DNA of 52,187 bases from Alphaproteobacteria bacterium (GTDB taxonomy: Bacteria; Pseudomonadota; Alphaproteobacteria; Rhizobiales; Xanthobacteraceae): NCBI GenBank assembly GCA_005884765.1, contig VAZV01000138.1:1-52187 (forward strand). Direction: 5' to 3'. Shown here in pieces: positions 1 through 8,594 of the stretch; positions within the stretch are counted from its first letter, which is position 1, and the number at the start of each line of letters is the position of its first letter. The position numbers and the translations under genes were made by a program. Under the pieces are notes generated by a model. It ran no database searches. It saw only the letters and a program-made list of their open reading frames with translations, and was not told the DNA's origin.

Positions 1-1
1 C

Positions 2-550
2 CCGCACCGGCGGGCGATGGTCGACATGCCGATTGGCCTGAAGGTGTCCGGCCACCGAAGATGCGACATCAGCGCCCGCGCACTCGTCGGCGCCTCCGTA
101 TTCCTCGGCGCTCGCCGAAACCTCTGGGCGTTTCCAGACCAGGCTTCTGCCAACCAATATTACTGGAGGCATGAAGGCCCAGGCATGGGCATCTCCTGTC
201 AGCTCTGGAATATCAGGGACAAGCTGAGAGAAGTGGACGATTTCATCACGCCGGAGCGTCAGGCTGTCATCGGCGAGGCGCATCCGGAGTTGATTTTCCG
301 CAAGCTTTCCAGCGAGGCCGGCTTGAGCGGAAAGAAATCAGCCCTCGGCCGTGACCAGCGCATCAAGCTGCTGGCCGACCACGGCTTTGTCAAAATTTCA
401 AAATGGCTGGCGCAACGCCATGGCACGGGAATCGGACGTGACGATTTGATCGACGCCTGTGCATGCGCCGTTGCGGCGCGCGACAGCAATGCACGGCTCG
501 GCGGCGATGAAGTCGATAGCAGGGGATTGCGGATGGAGATAAATTACTGA
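2..550 (+). CDS. DUF429 family protein, 5' end cut by the window edge
   Basis: The reading frame is open to the first bases of the window, so the N-terminus is probably missing; an ATG at 17 exists but has no ribosome binding site. The motif DMPIGL followed by RRCD and, later, a GEAHPE segment and a D-D-L-I-D-A-C-A helix match DUF429, a family predicted to have an RNase H-like fold in which these acidic residues form the likely metal site. Full-length members have roughly 60 more residues upstream, which fits truncation. Substrate and role are unknown. The next gene starts 55 bp downstream on the same strand, so a shared transcript is possible. Confidence 0.7.
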   Translation, partial: PHRRAMVDMPIGLKVSGHRRCDISARALVGASVFLGARRNLWAFPDQASANQYYWRHEGPGMGISCQLWNIRDKLREVDDFITPERQAVIGEAHPELIFRKLSSEAGLSGKKSALGRDQRIKLLADHGFVKISKWLAQRHGTGIGRDDLIDACACAVAARDSNARLGGDEVDSRGLRMEINY

Positions 551-605
551 TTACTGAGGCAGGTCATGGGCGCAGGACCCCACCCGAGCAACAGCAGGAA
601 CCCCG

Positions 606-956
606 ATGGCACGCGTGCGCTGTATCACCGAAATGGGTATGGGCGTGGACGTCCATGGCAAAGATGCCACCAAGGCGGCCAGGCGCGCCGTCTCGGACGC
701 CATTCGCCACTCCAGCATCGGCTTCTTTCGAATGGTGGGCAAGACTTCCAGCGACATGTTCGTCGATGTCACCATCGGCGTTCCGGATCCCGGCGCGGTC
801 GACACATCAGCGGTTGCGACCGAGCTGCCTTATGGAACGGTGACCGTCATCGCGGTCAAAGGCGGACTCGAGATTGCTGCCGAACGTGGTACCGATGCCA
901 TCATCATTGCCAACGCCGCCGTGATCGTGAGCCTCGACGACGGCGCGCCCGGCTAG
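606..956 (+). CDS. Lin0512 family protein
   Basis: This 116-residue protein has the layout of the Lin0512 family (small, uncharacterised, found in many bacteria): an N-terminal GMGVDVHG segment, an AxRAVxDAIRHSS helix, a VDVTIGVPDP strand-turn and a C-terminal DAIIIANAAVIV stretch. Family members are compared structurally with small ring-forming enzymes, but no reaction is established. An AGGAA element lies just ahead of the ATG. It lies between the DUF429 gene and the hydrolase on the same strand. No signal peptide or membrane segment is visible, so it is probably cytoplasmic. Confidence 0.75.
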   Translation: MARVRCITEMGMGVDVHGKDATKAARRAVSDAIRHSSIGFFRMVGKTSSDMFVDVTIGVPDPGAVDTSAVATELPYGTVTVIAVKGGLEIAAERGTDAIIIANAAVIVSLDDGAPG

Positions 957-1027
957 AAGCAAATATGGCGGATTGCTTCCCTGGACGACAGCCCGCCTTT
1001 GCCAGGAGCGATAATGTCATGCCCAGC

Positions 1028-1053
1028 CAAAAGATGTTCTTGAACATCTTTTG
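1028..1053. promoter_or_regulatory. Near-perfect palindrome, 12-bp arms
   Basis: CAAAAGATGTTC (1028-1039) and GAACATCTTTTG (1042-1053) are exact reverse complements separated by TT. It lies 71 bp after the Lin0512 stop and 128 bp before the hydrolase start. It ends in TTTTG on either strand, so it could be a weak bidirectional terminator, but the tight two-base centre also suits a dimeric repressor site. Confidence 0.6.
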
Positions 1054-1180
1054 CACTTGATCACACTGCGCGGGATACTTTCTGGGCGATCGGCATAGCC
1101 TGCGCGCCGCCCGCGGGCGGCGCTGCGGGTACCCCCTAACCGGGGCAAAGGGCTGCATTCGGGCGCAACGGAAGGCGGCG

Positions 1181-2137
1181 ATGAGTTCGTGGTTGTGGGC
1201 CGTGATCGTTATTGGGGGCTCGGGTCTTGCCCTGTGGCTGTTCTCCCACCTCGTTGAAGCATTGAGGGCCCGTCCGGATACACCCCTCGCGCTGCGTTGG
1301 CTCCCTGGAGTTCCGATCAACTATATCGCGGTCGAGGGCGTCAAGCTCCGTTTCGTCAGGGTAGGCTCGGGTCCCGTTATCGTCCTGTTGCATACGCTGC
1401 GAACACAACTTGATCTCTTTGAGAAGGTCATTCCCGAGCTGTCGAAGCGTTGCACTGTCTATGCGTTGGACTACCCTGGGCACGGTTATTCGGACATTCC
1501 ACGAGCGCGCTATGACGCACACTTGTTCACCACGGCGGTCGAGGGTTTCCTCGATGCGCTCGACCTGAGCGAGGTCACACTTGCCGGCGTCTCGATCGGC
1601 GGCGTTGTCCCTCTTATCATCGCGGCCCGGCACAATCCGCGTGTTGCGCGGGTTGTTGCCGTCAATCCCTATGACTATGCCAAGGGCAGGGGCCTGGCCC
1701 GCAGCTCGTTGTTCGGCTGGATCACCACCTACGCGTCGCTCATGCCGCCGATCGGCGAAATCTGGATGCGGCTGCGATCTTCCGTGGTCATGAACCCGAT
1801 TCTGCGCGGCGGCGTTGCCCGACCAGACAGCATCTCTCCGGCGTTGATGGCGGAACTAAATCGAGTCGGAAACCGTCCGATGCATTACCGCGCCTTTATC
1901 AGCCTCTTGCGCAACGCCGAAAGCTGGGAGCGGGCACAGGAACAATATGGCCGCATCAGCGTCCCGGTTCTGCTCATCTATGGTGACAGGGACTGGTCGC
2001 GACCGTCTGAGCGCGAGCGCACGGGTTCGCGCATTCCCGGCGTCATGATGAAGACCGTCGCAGGCGGCGGCCATTTTCTGCCGCTCGATCGGCCCGACGC
2101 ATTTTTCGAGCTGATTGTCCAATTTGTCGGCGCATGA
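1181..2137 (+). CDS. Alpha/beta hydrolase, membrane-anchored
   Basis: A 318-residue alpha/beta-hydrolase fold protein. Residues 2-24 are a hydrophobic segment that probably anchors it to the inner membrane. The nucleophile elbow GVSIGG places Ser138 as nucleophile; YGDRDW gives Asp271 and GGGHF gives His298, completing the catalytic triad. The oxyanion region reads LLHTLRTQ, unlike the usual HG motif, and the DYPGHGYSD segment is typical of the family. The substrate cannot be told from sequence; candidates are esters, lactones or haloalkanes. The start at 1181 is preceded by GGAAGGCGGCG. It converges with the next gene, with 24 bp between the stops. Confidence 0.8.
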   Translation: MSSWLWAVIVIGGSGLALWLFSHLVEALRARPDTPLALRWLPGVPINYIAVEGVKLRFVRVGSGPVIVLLHTLRTQLDLFEKVIPELSKRCTVYALDYPGHGYSDIPRARYDAHLFTTAVEGFLDALDLSEVTLAGVSIGGVVPLIIAARHNPRVARVVAVNPYDYAKGRGLARSSLFGWITTYASLMPPIGEIWMRLRSSVVMNPILRGGVARPDSISPALMAELNRVGNRPMHYRAFISLLRNAESWERAQEQYGRISVPVLLIYGDRDWSRPSERERTGSRIPGVMMKTVAGGGHFLPLDRPDAFFELIVQFVGA

Positions 2138-2161
2138 TCGCCCCGACGCCAATCAGTCGCG

Positions 2162-2785
2162 TCAAGCGTTCCAGGGCCAGATCTCCGTTCCCTGTTCAAC
2201 CAACGCCATGGCATGGGGCTGCACCCAAACCCACAAGGGCCCCAGACGTTGGGGTCGTCGATCTCTGACCTCCGCGCAATGCGCAAATGGATCCACCTTC
2301 GCACCGCGCTTGCGCAGCCAGCGCTGCGCTCTGGAATACGCGCTCTGTACTCCGGGGAAAGTTGTGGTTCGTCCCAGATTGCCCGGAGCCAGCCGGTTAG
2401 GTCTGTGCCAATGGGATCGATGCAGGGTCAACGCCGGGGTGCGCTCAAAATCGATGACATGGGCATACATTTCCTTGGCTGCCTCGCGGGTCAGGCGTTG
2501 GGCCACGCGATCCCTGGGAGTTCTTGGCTCTGGCGCATCACTGAAGGTCTTGATCGAGCCGCATGCCGGAAGCCAGAACATCAGCATGTAAACGTCGCGG
2601 CTGCCAAACTTCGCGACGCCAGGTAGCTTGGCGGGGATTGCGGAGCACGGATCATCTGCCACGTTGGCTTCGCCGGCCACGGCAACGTCGGTGAGCAGGA
2701 GCTTCGCGCCTAACTCGCCGCAGATGAGGGCGGTTAGCTCTCGTTCATCGTCGGTCACCTGCAGGTAGCTCATGCGACAACCCAT
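2162..2785 (-). CDS. Hypothetical protein
   Basis: A 207-residue frame with no family I recognise. It has a normal amino-acid mix including several Trp and Cys residues, a hydrophobic strand YMLMFWLPACGS in the middle, and a basic C-terminal half (RAQRWLRKRG). An alternative ATG at 2773 (MSYLQVTDD) would remove four residues; neither start has a clear ribosome binding site. A competing frame on the other strand (2213-2626) is shorter and less protein-like. It converges on the hydrolase gene. Its upstream side abuts a palindromic repeat, so it may be transcribed alone. Confidence 0.5.
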   Translation of the reverse strand: MGCRMSYLQVTDDERELTALICGELGAKLLLTDVAVAGEANVADDPCSAIPAKLPGVAKFGSRDVYMLMFWLPACGSIKTFSDAPEPRTPRDRVAQRLTREAAKEMYAHVIDFERTPALTLHRSHWHRPNRLAPGNLGRTTTFPGVQSAYSRAQRWLRKRGAKVDPFAHCAEVRDRRPQRLGPLWVWVQPHAMALVEQGTEIWPWNA

Positions 2786-2896
2786 TGCGGAGAGGCCGAA
2801 CGGAATATCCTACGCTTCGCCTCGCTGAGGCCGGATTTGGCTTGCGATTCAATCATTGACGGCGCCGGCCCTTGTCTCATCAGGGGATGCCCGTAC

Positions 2897-3030
2897 ATTA
2901 GAGCATGATCCGGAAAAGTGGGTGCCGGTTTTCCCTCGCGACAAACGCGGAACGCGTTTGCGCGGAGATCATGCTCAAACAAAAAGATAGAGCGGGATGA
3001 CGATTCGAAGAAAAGTCATCACGTTCTAGC
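2897..3030. repeat. Palindromic intergenic repeat, family A
   Basis: GAGCATGATC (2901-2910) is repeated inverted as GATCATGCTC (2967-2976), and an inner hairpin CAAACGCG-GAA-CGCGTTTG occupies 2942-2960. The segment GAGCATGATCCGGAAAAGTG is one I recognise as a frequent intergenic repeat of Bradyrhizobium and relatives. A second, trailing hairpin (ATGACG...GTCATC) lies at about 2997-3022. A truncated copy of its left end lies at 16574-16592. Confidence 0.8.
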
Positions 3031-3069
3031 CGGGCAACAGAAGCGAAGCAAAGCAAAGCACGGGTGATC

Positions 3070-3774
3070 ATGTCCGATCTTTCCGCCTTTCCCATCACAA
3101 AACGCTGGCCGGCAAACCATCCCGACCGTCTTCAGCTCTACTCGCTGCCGACGCCGAACGGCGTCAAGGTGTCGATCACGCTGGAGGAGATCGGATTGCC
3201 CTACGAAGTGCATCTCGTCGACTTCAACAAGGACGACCAGAAGACGGCGGAATTCTTGTCACTCAATCCGAACGGCAAGATTCCCGCGATCATCGATCCC
3301 AACGGCCCCGGCGGCAAACCGCTCGGCCTGTTCGAATCCGGTGCGATCCTGCAATATCTTGCCGAGAAAACCGGCAAGCTCCTCCCCCTCGACGCCGCGC
3401 GCCGCTGGCAAACCATCCAGTGGGTGCACTTCCAGATGGGCGGGATAGGGCCGATGTTCGGCCAAGTCGGCTTCTTCCATAAATTTGCCGGCAAGGAGAT
3501 CGCCGACAAACGTCCGCTCGAGCGTTACGTCGACGAGTCAAAACGCTTGCTCGGGGTGATGGAGGCCCGCCTTGAAGGGCGACAGTGGATCATGGACGGC
3601 GACTACACCATCGCCGATATTTCGATGCTCGGCTGGGTGCGCAACCTGATCGGCTTTTACGGCGCGCGCGAACTCGTCGCGTTCGATAGTTTCAAATACG
3701 TGCCGGTTTGGCTGGAGAGCTGCTTGGCGCGGCCGGCGGTGCAGCGGGGCCTGGATATTCCAAAGCGGCCATGA
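3070..3774 (+). CDS. Glutathione S-transferase family protein (YfcG/YghU-like)
   Basis: A 234-residue two-domain GST. The N-terminal thioredoxin-like domain carries LYSLPTPNGVKVSITLEEIGLPYE and the cis-proline segment NPNGKIPAI, followed by ESGAILQYLAEK, which binds the gamma-glutamyl part of glutathione. The C-terminal helical domain ends in GDYTIADISMLGW, the N-capping box of GSTs. The N-terminal extension and the TPNGVK context are typical of the Nu-class/YfcG group, which act as glutathione-dependent disulfide reductases rather than classical transferases. Cytoplasmic. ATG at 3070 is chosen; an in-frame GTG lies two codons upstream. It probably has its own promoter near or inside the preceding repeat. 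Confidence 0.85.
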   Translation: MSDLSAFPITKRWPANHPDRLQLYSLPTPNGVKVSITLEEIGLPYEVHLVDFNKDDQKTAEFLSLNPNGKIPAIIDPNGPGGKPLGLFESGAILQYLAEKTGKLLPLDAARRWQTIQWVHFQMGGIGPMFGQVGFFHKFAGKEIADKRPLERYVDESKRLLGVMEARLEGRQWIMDGDYTIADISMLGWVRNLIGFYGARELVAFDSFKYVPVWLESCLARPAVQRGLDIPKRP

Positions 3775-3913
3775 GTGCAGCGGCGGAAGCGTCCCTTGCC
3801 ACGCGGCGGAGCGGGGTTCGATCTTCCCATCCCATCTGCGATGATCGGAGCCATTATCAAGCGGCTTGCAGACGACCTTGCGGCTCGGCCGGCGCGCCTA
3901 CATAGGAAGCGTT

Positions 3914-4912
3914 ATGCTCGTTTCCGCCGATGATTTCGAACGAAGCCTCGATACTGTTCGCGCCAACGCTGCAGGGCCGCGCGAAGGCGTATTTGGCCCT
4001 GCTTCGGTGACGTGGCGGGTCGACCGGGAAGCTGCAATGTTCCTGGGTGCCGGCCGCGCCCTGCTGCTGCAGTTGGCGCATCCGTGGGTCGCCGCCGCCA
4101 TCGCCGATCAGTCGCGGGTTTTTGCCGATCCGCTCGGACGCTTCCATCGTACATTCAAAACCGTCTTCAACATGGTCTTTGGAACGCTCGATCAGGCGCT
4201 TGCGACCGCCCGCCGGCTGCAGCAGCGCCATGCAACGGTGGTCGGGGCTCTGCCCGCGGCAGCCGGGCCGTTCGCTGTCGGCTCTCCGTATTACGCCAAC
4301 GAAATTTCGGCGCTGCGCTGGGTCCACGCGACGCTGGCAGAGACGGCGTTGATGGCCCATGATCTCGTATTGCCTTCGCTGGCGGACCACGAGCGCGAAC
4401 AATATTGGTCCGAGGCGCGGCTGTATGCAGCCCTGTTCGGCATCCCCCGGGACAGTCTCGCCCCCGATTGGAAGTCCTTCGTGGCCTACAATGAGGCGAT
4501 GGCGCAATCGGATGCCCTCACCGTCAGCTCAGCCGCTCGTGACATTGCGCGGCAGATCTTCTCGGGAGGCGCGACAAGGGTTCGGCCACCGATGTGGTAT
4601 CGGGCCCTGACAGCCCAGATGCTGCCTGACCGGTTGCGGACGGAGTTCGAGCTCCCGCTCGGAGAAGCGGAACGTCGGAGCGCAAGCCGCGCACTTAAGT
4701 GGATGCGGCGGATCTATCCTTCGCTCCCCGACCGGCTCCGCATGGTTGGCCCCTATCAGGAGGCGTTGGCGCGCATGGAAGGTAAAAATCGACTTTCGCT
4801 CACCACCCGATGGCTCAACCAGCTCTGGATTGGCCAGCCGAGCATGGGTCATACGCGGCACGAAGCGGGGGCGCACGGGATTTCCAAACGCCGCGATGGC
4901 GAATCAAGCTGA
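3914..4912 (+). CDS. Oxygenase MpaB family protein (DUF2236)
   Basis: A 332-residue protein of the MpaB/latex-clearing-protein group, whose studied members bind haem b. Family hallmarks seen are the early VTWRVDREAAMFLGAGRA segment, LLQLAHPWVAAAI (a conserved His in the expected place), the DPLGRFHRT motif and a central LRWVHATLAETAL helix with the second conserved His. The ATG at 3914 is preceded by AGGAAGC and begins MLVSADDF, giving a better start than the ATG at 3866 that adds 16 basic residues. No signal peptide. The substrate is unknown; fungal MpaB acts on terpenoid side chains. Confidence 0.8.
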   Translation: MLVSADDFERSLDTVRANAAGPREGVFGPASVTWRVDREAAMFLGAGRALLLQLAHPWVAAAIADQSRVFADPLGRFHRTFKTVFNMVFGTLDQALATARRLQQRHATVVGALPAAAGPFAVGSPYYANEISALRWVHATLAETALMAHDLVLPSLADHEREQYWSEARLYAALFGIPRDSLAPDWKSFVAYNEAMAQSDALTVSSAARDIARQIFSGGATRVRPPMWYRALTAQMLPDRLRTEFELPLGEAERRSASRALKWMRRIYPSLPDRLRMVGPYQEALARMEGKNRLSLTTRWLNQLWIGQPSMGHTRHEAGAHGISKRRDGESS

Positions 4913-5067
4913 TCCCATCGCGCTCCGGCTCCGCTCAAATCAGTCTGTTATTCTGGTTCGTGACCGGCAACTACAATTTTTCGTATACGCAAGCGGCGGG
5001 GCGTCTTGCCGGGACGACACTCCGATGTCAGAAGAGTGCACCGCGCGCGCGAGCAGGTATCCACGCA

Positions 5068-5445
5068 ATGACCACCATCATTTACGGCATCAAGAACTGC
5101 GACACCATGAAGAAGGCGCGCGCTTGGCTCGACAGTCATGGCGTCGCTTATGATTTCCATGACTACAAGACAGCCGGCATTGCCAAAGACAAGCTCAAGC
5201 AGTGGAGTGAAGAACTCGGCTGGGAAACGCTGCTCAACCGCGCCGGAACCACTTTTCGCAAATTGCCCGATGCCGACAAGGAAGGCCTGAACGAGAAGAG
5301 GGCGCTCGCCTTGATGCTGGCGCAGCCCTCGATGATCAAACGGCCGGTGCTCGATCTCGGCGGCAAATTGCTGGTTGGATTCCAGCCGGAAATCTACGCA
5401 AGGGAGGTGAAATCGCGCGGCAATAAATCTAGTTCAGCTCGATGA
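5068..5445 (+). CDS. ArsC/Spx-fold reductase, YffB type
   Basis: A 125-residue thioredoxin-fold protein starting MTTIIYGIKNCDTMKKA, the single-cysteine active-site signature of the ArsC/YffB/Spx superfamily. Later motifs, TTFRKLP, the ALMLAQPSMIKRPVL segment and the LVGF strand, match YffB-type proteins. These are thought to use glutathione but their physiological substrate is unknown; true arsenate reduction is not implied. The frame is open far upstream to 4810, but the conserved N-terminus fixes the ATG at 5068. Its last 17 bp overlap, tail to tail, the end of the PAS gene on the other strand. Confidence 0.85.
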   Translation: MTTIIYGIKNCDTMKKARAWLDSHGVAYDFHDYKTAGIAKDKLKQWSEELGWETLLNRAGTTFRKLPDADKEGLNEKRALALMLAQPSMIKRPVLDLGGKLLVGFQPEIYAREVKSRGNKSSSAR

Positions 5446-6052
5446 TATCGTCCGCGGCGCCGCTCCCCAAGGGCCGGCGCGCGATTTCGCGGTCGATCAC
5501 AGCTTTGATCACGCTGACCGGCAGCGTCTTCGGCGTGATTCCCATGAGATTGTTGACCTTGAAACCGCCATCGACGCTGATCGCCTTGTAGGAGCCGACG
5601 ATCTGTTCGACCGTTCCGGCTTTTCCAAACGGAAGCAGCAGCCGCTCGTAGGAGACGTCCTTGCCGTCGCCATCCTGCACCGTCGAAACCGAGTAGGTGG
5701 GCCGCTTGTGCGCCAGGCAGGCGCGGTACGGGGCAACCACGCGCGCATAACGATGCGGGCCGATGGCGTCGTCGAGATAGCGGTTGGTCCGCTTGTCGGG
5801 ATCGATATGCTCGTTGCCATAGGTGGCCGTCAGCCGGGCGCCTTCATGTGTGATCACGAAACGCGCGACGTCGCCTTCACCCTCGACGTTGAACGCCATC
5901 ATGTCGGCCAATTCGTCGGCGATGCGCTCCGGCCTGAAATCCGAGAGGACGGGCAGGGATTGCGGTTTGCGAAGCGCACGCAGCCACGTATTGAGCAGGT
6001 CGCGCTGCTTGATCGATCTGACGACCGAAGGATTGGCACTTTCGAATTTCAT
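5429..6052 (-). CDS. PAS_5 domain protein, second of a tandem pair
   Basis: A 207-residue protein of the PAS_5 type (PF07310), common in many copies in Bradyrhizobium. The N-terminus KFESANPSVVRSIKQRDL is almost identical to the next gene upstream, followed by a WLRA helix and a PAS-like core with SYERLLLPFG and VEQIVGSYKAIS. No output domain is present, so any signalling would need a partner. It starts 9 bp after the stop of its paralogue and is probably co-transcribed with it. Its 3' end overlaps the convergent reductase gene by 17 bp. Confidence 0.8.
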   Translation of the reverse strand: MKFESANPSVVRSIKQRDLLNTWLRALRKPQSLPVLSDFRPERIADELADMMAFNVEGEGDVARFVITHEGARLTATYGNEHIDPDKRTNRYLDDAIGPHRYARVVAPYRACLAHKRPTYSVSTVQDGDGKDVSYERLLLPFGKAGTVEQIVGSYKAISVDGGFKVNNLMGITPKTLPVSVIKAVIDREIARRPLGSGAADDIIELN

Positions 6053-6061
6053 TTTCGGATA

Positions 6062-6664
6062 CTAACTGAATTCGATCAACTCGCGCGCCGCGATGCGGCC
6101 CGGCGCGCTGTGGAACAGGTCGCGGTCGATGACGACGCGCAGCTTCGGCTTCGGCAGTGAATCGTTTCCCCGCATCAGATTCTTGATTTCAAAGCCGCCG
6201 TCTTCGCTGATGGTCTTCAGCGAGGCGACGATATGGGTAACTCCATCGCCTTCCGAGAACGGCCGCAGCAGCCGCTCATAGGCAACGATCCGGCCGCAGG
6301 TGTCATCGATGTGGGCGATGGTGTAGACCGGAAGCGCGCGCTTGATGCACTGGTAGTAGACCGGCATCACGATGGGGACGAGCCTGGCGGGAAGATATTC
6401 ATCGAGAAACCGGCCCTTGCCGGTGTGTCCATAGGCGCTCGACATCCGCGTGCCGTCGCTCTGGATGGTTAGCCGCGGAGGCTCCGGCACGGTATCGACC
6501 GTGTAGAATACGAGGTCCTGCAGTTCGTCTTCGAGCCGCGCCGGCTGATATTCCACAAGGCGCGGCATCGATTGCGCGCGGGCGTAAAGTCGCAGCCACG
6601 TGTTCAGGAGGTCACGCTGCTTGATCGCTTTGACGACCGATGGATTGGCGCTCTCGAATTTCAC
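6062..6664 (-). CDS. PAS_5 domain protein, first of a tandem pair
   Basis: A 200-residue PAS_5 protein starting at a GTG at 6664. This start is chosen because GGAAG lies eight bases upstream and because it aligns exactly with the ATG of the paralogue at 6052. An ATG 14 codons further upstream gives a poorly conserved extension. The layout is KFESANPSVVKAIKQ, a WLRLYARAQS helix, RLVEYQPARLEDELQD and then AYERLLRPFSEGDGV near the end of the PAS core. No catalytic or DNA-binding domain is attached. It is divergent from the liv operon across a 385-bp gap. Confidence 0.8.
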   Translation of the reverse strand: MKFESANPSVVKAIKQRDLLNTWLRLYARAQSMPRLVEYQPARLEDELQDLVFYTVDTVPEPPRLTIQSDGTRMSSAYGHTGKGRFLDEYLPARLVPIVMPVYYQCIKRALPVYTIAHIDDTCGRIVAYERLLRPFSEGDGVTHIVASLKTISEDGGFEIKNLMRGNDSLPKPKLRVVIDRDLFHSAPGRIAARELIEFS

Positions 6665-7049
6665 GGCTGTCACTTCCAAGGGCTGTAATTCGGTATCCGG
6701 ATGCAAACCGGTAAATCATCGGGCTTATGGTGAAATTTTCTATGAAAGCCCACTTGCGCACCAAAACACCGTTAATGGCAGCTTATCCGGGCACCGCAAC
6801 CCTGCGCGTGAGGGCGCTCGATCAAGCGGCTCGAGCAAGTTCGACTAATGGCGCATTCGTCTCGTTATCCGCGCCTGCGGTCTGCCCAGCTTTCCACCTT
6901 GCCTAATTCCTCGCGTTGACGGCATATTCCGCCCATGAGGCGGCAGTCCGGGACGGGTTCCAAGACGTCCGGGGAAGAACCTGCCGGGGAGGTAAAAATT
7001 AGCCGTGCGCGGGGGGCCCTCGTGACGATGGCTGATGGGGGAATTTTGT
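6665..7049. other. Divergent intergenic region, PAS pair / liv operon
   Basis: 385 bp between the divergent starts. It should hold the promoters of both units, but I see no convincing -35/-10 pair. A 54-codon open frame (6742-6906) lacks a ribosome binding site and looks like chance. The last part, GGGGAGGTAAAAATT near 6977 and GGGGGA just ahead of 7050, is purine-rich. Confidence 0.5.
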
Positions 7050-7797
7050 TTGGCCGATGAGTTCATTCTCGAAACCCAAGGATTGACCAAGGAGTTCGCG
7101 GGTTTTTTCGCCGTTCGCGATGTTGCGCTCAAGGTGCGGCGCGGCAGTATTCACGCGTTGATCGGCCCCAACGGGGCCGGCAAGACGACCTGCTTCAATC
7201 TCCTGACCAAGTTTCTAAGCCCATCGGCAGGACAGATCCTCTACCATGGACGGGACATCACGGCGATGGCGCCGGCGGATGTGGCGCGCCTGGGCCTGGT
7301 GCGCTCGTTCCAGATTTCCGCGGTGTTTCCGCATCTGACGGCGCTCGAGAACGTGCGGGTCGCGCTGCAGCGCCAGCACGGCAGCTCATACGATTTCTGG
7401 CGCTCGAAAGCGGTGCTCAATCGCTTCAACGGTCGCGCGCATGAGTTGTTGAATGACGTGGGCTTGAGCGAATTCGCCAACACGCCCGCGGTCGAGATGC
7501 CTTATGGCCGCAAGCGCGCGCTCGAGATCGCAACCACGCTGGCGCTCGATCCCGAGATGATGCTGCTCGACGAGCCGATGGCAGGCATGGGCCACGAAGA
7601 CATCGACAAGATCGCGAGCCTGATCAAGCGCATCTCCGCGAAATACACCATCCTGATGGTCGAGCATAACTTGAATGTCGTCGCCAACCTCTCCGATATC
7701 ATTACCGTGCTGACGCGCGGTCATGTGCTGGCGGAAGGCAATTATGCCGACCTCTCGAAAGACGAGCGCGTCAAGGAAGCCTATCTGGGGGCAGGTC

Positions 7798-7805
<8 letters not shown>
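7050..7805 (+). CDS. livG: Branched-chain amino-acid type ABC transporter, ATPase LivG
   Basis: A 251-residue ABC ATPase of the HAAT uptake family. The Walker A motif GPNGAGKTT is at residues 39-47, Walker B is MMLLDEP and the H-loop lies in MVEHNLNV. The ABC signature is degenerate: where LSGGQ or LSYGEQ is expected the sequence reads MPYGRKRALEIA. The TTG at 7050 is preferred over the ATG at 7035 because GGGGGA lies at good spacing and the protein then begins MADEFILETQGLTKEF, as in related LivG proteins. It overlaps the next gene by 8 bp and works with LivF on the cytoplasmic face of LivHM. Confidence 0.9.
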
Positions 7806-8556
<751 letters not shown>

Positions 8557-8594
8557 ACGACGAAAACGTTTTGAGCAGAATTCAGGGAGAACAC

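Noticed and set aside
2213..2626. Plus-strand frame opposite the hypothetical gene at 2162-2785
   Set aside because: It is shorter, lacks a ribosome binding site and has less protein-like composition than the minus-strand frame.
5041..5445. Arsenate resistance role for the ArsC-like protein
   Set aside because: The sequence fits the YffB branch and no ars genes are nearby, so an arsenate role is not supported.
6742..6906. 54-codon frame upstream of the liv operon
   Set aside because: No ribosome binding site, odd composition, and no recognisable helix or signal; it may be chance.
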